DNA of 6,475 bases. Origin: Verrucomicrobiales bacterium. Its GTDB lineage: Bacteria > Verrucomicrobiota > Verrucomicrobiia > Verrucomicrobiales > DEV007. The number at the start of each line of letters is the position of its first letter. Position 1 is the stretch's first letter. A model generated the notes under the pieces. It did not search any database, was not told the DNA's origin, and saw only the letters and a list, made by a program, of their open reading frames with translations. The translations under genes were made by a program, and so were the position numbers. The stretch covers positions 1-6,475 of the forward strand of contig JALRFZ010000140.1 in assembly GCA_023253615.1 (NCBI GenBank). The letters are read 5' to 3'. Positions 4,401 to 6,475 of the stretch are shown piece by piece.

Positions 4401-6146
4401 ATGCTGCAGACCGCCTTCCAAAAACTGTTCCGCCTTCGCGAGAAAGCGTCGAGAGCTCGCCCGGGTGCGGACGACGGCTTTGATCCCCACGAAAAGCCCT
4501 TCCTCGACCACCTCGAGGACCTGCGCCACACCATCGGCAAGATCGGGGCCACGCTTGTCTTCGCGACGATCGCCTGCTTTGTCTTCCACAAGCAGATCTT
4601 CAACCTGATCCAGATCCCCGCGAAGGCGAAGATGGCGGAGATCTCACCCGGGGTGCAGCTGTGGGACAAGCTCGATCTCATCACGCTGAGTCCGCCCGAG
4701 TTCATCGTCCTGATGATGAAGCTCTCGTTCATCAGCGGGGTCATCATCACCTTTCCCTTCACCGTCTATTTCCTCTTCCAGTTCATCCTGCCGGGACTGC
4801 GCGAGGCGGAGAAGCGGGCCGTCATTCCCGGTGTGGGCGTGGGATTCATCCTCTTTCTGACCGGGGCCTGTTTCGCTTTCTTCTTCGCGGCCCCGGTGGC
4901 GCTGCGCTATTTCTACATCTTTGAAAACGAGCGCATCTCGAACATCGATCCGGCGAAGGCGGCGATGGAGCGGCCTCTCGACGAGATTCCGCTGGTCGGC
5001 TTCGACGGCGAGCGCATCCCGCCGGTCGGCAGCGAGCCGGAGGCCGGGGAGGTCAAGGAAGGGGAAACCAAGGCGGCAGATGGTGCCGCCCCCGTCGCGA
5101 AAGCCCCGTCCGCGCTGACGCCTGAGCTGAAGTCGGAAATCCGCGATTACCTCCGCAACGCCCTCGCCACGGCCGACGGTGCGAATTTCGCGCTGCGATA
5201 CGACGAAAAACGGGATCGCATGGTGCTGGTCGAGGCCAAGGGCGGGAAAAGCCAGTACCGGATCGGCGAATACATCACCTTCATCACCCAGCTCGTCCTC
5301 GTCTTCGGCATCAGCTTCCAGCTCCCCGTGGTGGTGACCATCCTCGTGAAACTCGAGCTGTTGACCGCGCGGGTGATGCGCGACACGCGGACCTATGCCT
5401 GGATCATCATCCTCGTGGCCGCGGCGATCCTGACCCCGCCGGACGTGATCTCGCTCGCGCTCCTGGGCGGTCCCATGATCATTCTCTACGAGGCCTGCAT
5501 CATCATCGCTTCTTTCATCGAACGCGGCCGCGACAAGCGCCTCCGCGCCGAGGAAGCCGCGGAGAAGAGCCGGCTCGAGCAACTCTACCTGAAGCCCGCC
5601 GCCGAACTGACGGAGGAGGAGAAGGCCGAGCTGCACCGCGCCGAAATCGAGCAATACGAGCGCGAGCACGCCCACCTCTATCAGGAGGAAAACGAACACG
5701 TCGCCCGCGACAGCTTCCACGGCGATGAACCCGCCAACCACGACGAGAGCTGGCATGCCGACGACCATTATTGGCACGACGACGGACACCACCAGCACGG
5801 CGAGGATCCGCACCACCAGCACGACGACGACCCGCATCACGGTCATGGAACCGACAGCGACCACGCCGAGCCGGAGGACCTCACTCCCGGAGACGGGCAG
5901 GGAACCGCGGACGCGGAGGCCGGTCCGGAACGGGACCTGTGGGAAAACTGCGCTCCCGACGGGCCGGTCGTGAATCTGAACCACGCGACCCTCGAGGAGC
6001 TCCAGACCCTGCCCGGGATCGGACCGAAAATGGCCCGGATCCTGATCGATCACCGGCCCTACCACAGCTTCAATGACCTGGATCTGGTGCCTGGCCTCGG
6101 GCCGGAAAAAATCCGCCGCATCACCGAGCGCATCATGCTCGGGTGA
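4401..6146 (+). CDS. tatC: Sec-independent translocase TatC fused to a His-rich linker and a ComEA-like helix-hairpin-helix domain
   Basis: TatC is the inner-membrane receptor for twin-arginine signal peptides and exports folded proteins with TatA/TatB. This 581-aa form is about twice the usual 230-300. After an amphipathic N-terminus comes the hallmark FLDHLEDLR (34-42), equivalent to E. coli THLIELR with Glu15 replaced by Asp40. Six hydrophobic segments follow at about 48-66, 100-130, 141-173, 289-318, 332-346 and 350-372. Glu137 matches E. coli Glu103, and LTPPDVIS (344-351) is conserved. The intramembrane Glu170 position is Gln307 (SFQLPV). The loop between helices 3 and 4 (about 176-288) is enlarged by some 90 residues, with a Pro/Glu/Ala stretch and then a possible small fold. 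After helix 6 come a charged helix (374-430), a His/Asp-rich region (433-488, 16 His) and tandem HhH motifs LPGIGPKMA (537-545) and VPGLGPEKI (563-571). With the standard topology this tail is cytoplasmic. No ribosome binding site is evident at the ATG. Confidence 0.93.
   Translation: MLQTAFQKLFRLREKASRARPGADDGFDPHEKPFLDHLEDLRHTIGKIGATLVFATIACFVFHKQIFNLIQIPAKAKMAEISPGVQLWDKLDLITLSPPEFIVLMMKLSFISGVIITFPFTVYFLFQFILPGLREAEKRAVIPGVGVGFILFLTGACFAFFFAAPVALRYFYIFENERISNIDPAKAAMERPLDEIPLVGFDGERIPPVGSEPEAGEVKEGETKAADGAAPVAKAPSALTPELKSEIRDYLRNALATADGANFALRYDEKRDRMVLVEAKGGKSQYRIGEYITFITQLVLVFGISFQLPVVVTILVKLELLTARVMRDTRTYAWIIILVAAAILTPPDVISLALLGGPMIILYEACIIIASFIERGRDKRLRAEEAAEKSRLEQLYLKPAAELTEEEKAELHRAEIEQYEREHAHLYQEENEHVARDSFHGDEPANHDESWHADDHYWHDDGHHQHGEDPHHQHDDDPHHGHGTDSDHAEPEDLTPGDGQGTADAEAGPERDLWENCAPDGPVVNLNHATLEELQTLPGIGPKMARILIDHRPYHSFNDLDLVPGLGPEKIRRITERIMLG
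5787..5858 (+). repeat. three tandem 24-bp units encoding His-rich octapeptides within tatC
   Basis: Residues 463-486 of TatC are HHQHGEDP, HHQHDDDP and HHGHGTDS, three in-register eight-residue units. In DNA the 13-mer CACCACCAGCACG occurs at 5787-5799 and again at 5811-5823, exactly 24 bases apart; the third unit is more diverged. This points to growth by in-frame duplication. Copy number may vary between strains. The repeated HxH/HHxH pattern with acidic residues resembles flexible Zn/Ni/Cu-binding stretches. Confidence 0.85.
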
Positions 6147-6181
6147 GGCGGCGGCAGGGGAGGGGGCGACGGATCGTTGGA

Positions 6182-6475
6182 TCAGCGGTGCTTTTTCACG
6201 AATGCCTTCAGCTTCGCCTCGTTGCGGTATCCGGTGAAGCGCCCGACCTCCTTGCCGTTTTTCACCGCCACGACGGTGGGCAGCAGCTTCACGCCGTAGC
6301 GCTCGGCGAGGGCTGCCTGGCGGTCGACGTTCACCGTTTCGAAGGCGACGCCCCCGGAGCTTTTCGCGACCGCGGCGAAGGCGGGTTTCATCTGCTTGCA
6401 GGCGCCGCACCAGTCGGCTTCGAACTTGATGATCTTGAGCGAACCTGCTTCGGCGCGGAGCACCGCGGGTGTGAT
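6182..6475 (-). CDS. thioredoxin-family protein with CGAC active site (possibly 5' truncated by window edge)
   Basis: The visible frame encodes a thioredoxin fold. IIKFEADWCGACKQMKP carries the redox motif W-C-G-A-C-K, with the usual CGPC proline replaced by alanine. It is followed by FETVNVDRQAALAERYGV, the cis-proline loop LLPTVVAVKNGKEVG, and a terminal helix. The protein would act as a thiol-disulfide oxidoreductase, cytoplasmic unless a leader lies outside the window. A GTG at 6463 could start a compact 93-aa protein. However, no ribosome binding site is visible in the 12 bases left, the frame stays open to the edge (reading ITPA), and the first strand and helix of a normal 105-110 aa thioredoxin would be missing. 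I therefore treat it as open at the 5' end. It converges on tatC with 35 bases between the stops and no clear terminator hairpin. Confidence 0.88.
   Translation of the reverse strand: MTPAVLRAEAGSLKIIKFEADWCGACKQMKPAFAAVAKSSGGVAFETVNVDRQAALAERYGVKLLPTVVAVKNGKEVGRFTGYRNEAKLKAFVKKHR

Noticed and set aside
6147..6181. Possible terminator in the tatC/thioredoxin convergent gap
   Set aside because: The G-rich sequence has no adequate inverted repeat or T-run.
4644..6410. 588-codon open frame on the minus strand
   Set aside because: It is antisense to tatC and enters the thioredoxin gene in another frame. Its long Val/Leu runs mirror the His/Asp codons of TatC.

Overview
The window is GC-rich (hand-counted 60-base blocks in the core genes run at about 67-70% GC) and densely coding. 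The gene set is that of a free-living Gram-negative-type bacterium: SUF iron-sulfur assembly, Tat export, a YicC-type RNase and a small PUR-family nucleic-acid-binding protein. PUR proteins of this kind are best known from Bacteroidota, spirochaetes and Verrucomicrobiota. With the high GC and the style of SufB and SufD, I favour Verrucomicrobiota. That assignment is inference from family distribution, not from a marker gene.

Left block, plus strand (1-1742): the last 98 codons of sufB, then a complete sufD. Together they form the SufBD scaffold for iron-sulfur cluster assembly. The E. coli SufB Cys405/His433/Glu434 and SufD His360 equivalents are all present. sufC is not between them, so it should lie upstream or elsewhere.

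Central block, minus strand (4163 down to 1755): five genes in one direction, in the order PUR-family protein, yicC, EVE-domain protein, small putative antitoxin, PIN-domain toxin. The first three are short-spaced and all belong to families that handle RNA or modified nucleic acids. The last two overlap by ATGA and have the layout of a toxin-antitoxin pair. Their stretch is clearly lower in GC (about 53% in sampled blocks), suggesting a laterally acquired module behind the EVE gene. The PIN gene converges on sufD with only 12 bases between the two stop codons.

Right block: a divergent intergenic region (4164-4400) separates the PUR gene from a plus-strand tatC. The TatC protein (581 aa) is about twice the usual length. 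It carries a roughly 90-residue expansion in the second periplasmic loop. After the six-helix core it continues into a charged helix, a His/Asp-rich stretch with three tandem eight-residue repeats, and a ComEA-like double helix-hairpin-helix domain. This fusion is the most unusual thing in the window. A minus-strand thioredoxin-like gene with a CGAC active site converges on it and runs to the right edge.

I see no RNA genes, insertion sequences, CRISPR arrays, attachment sites or origin. No gene-free stretch exceeds 300 bases.
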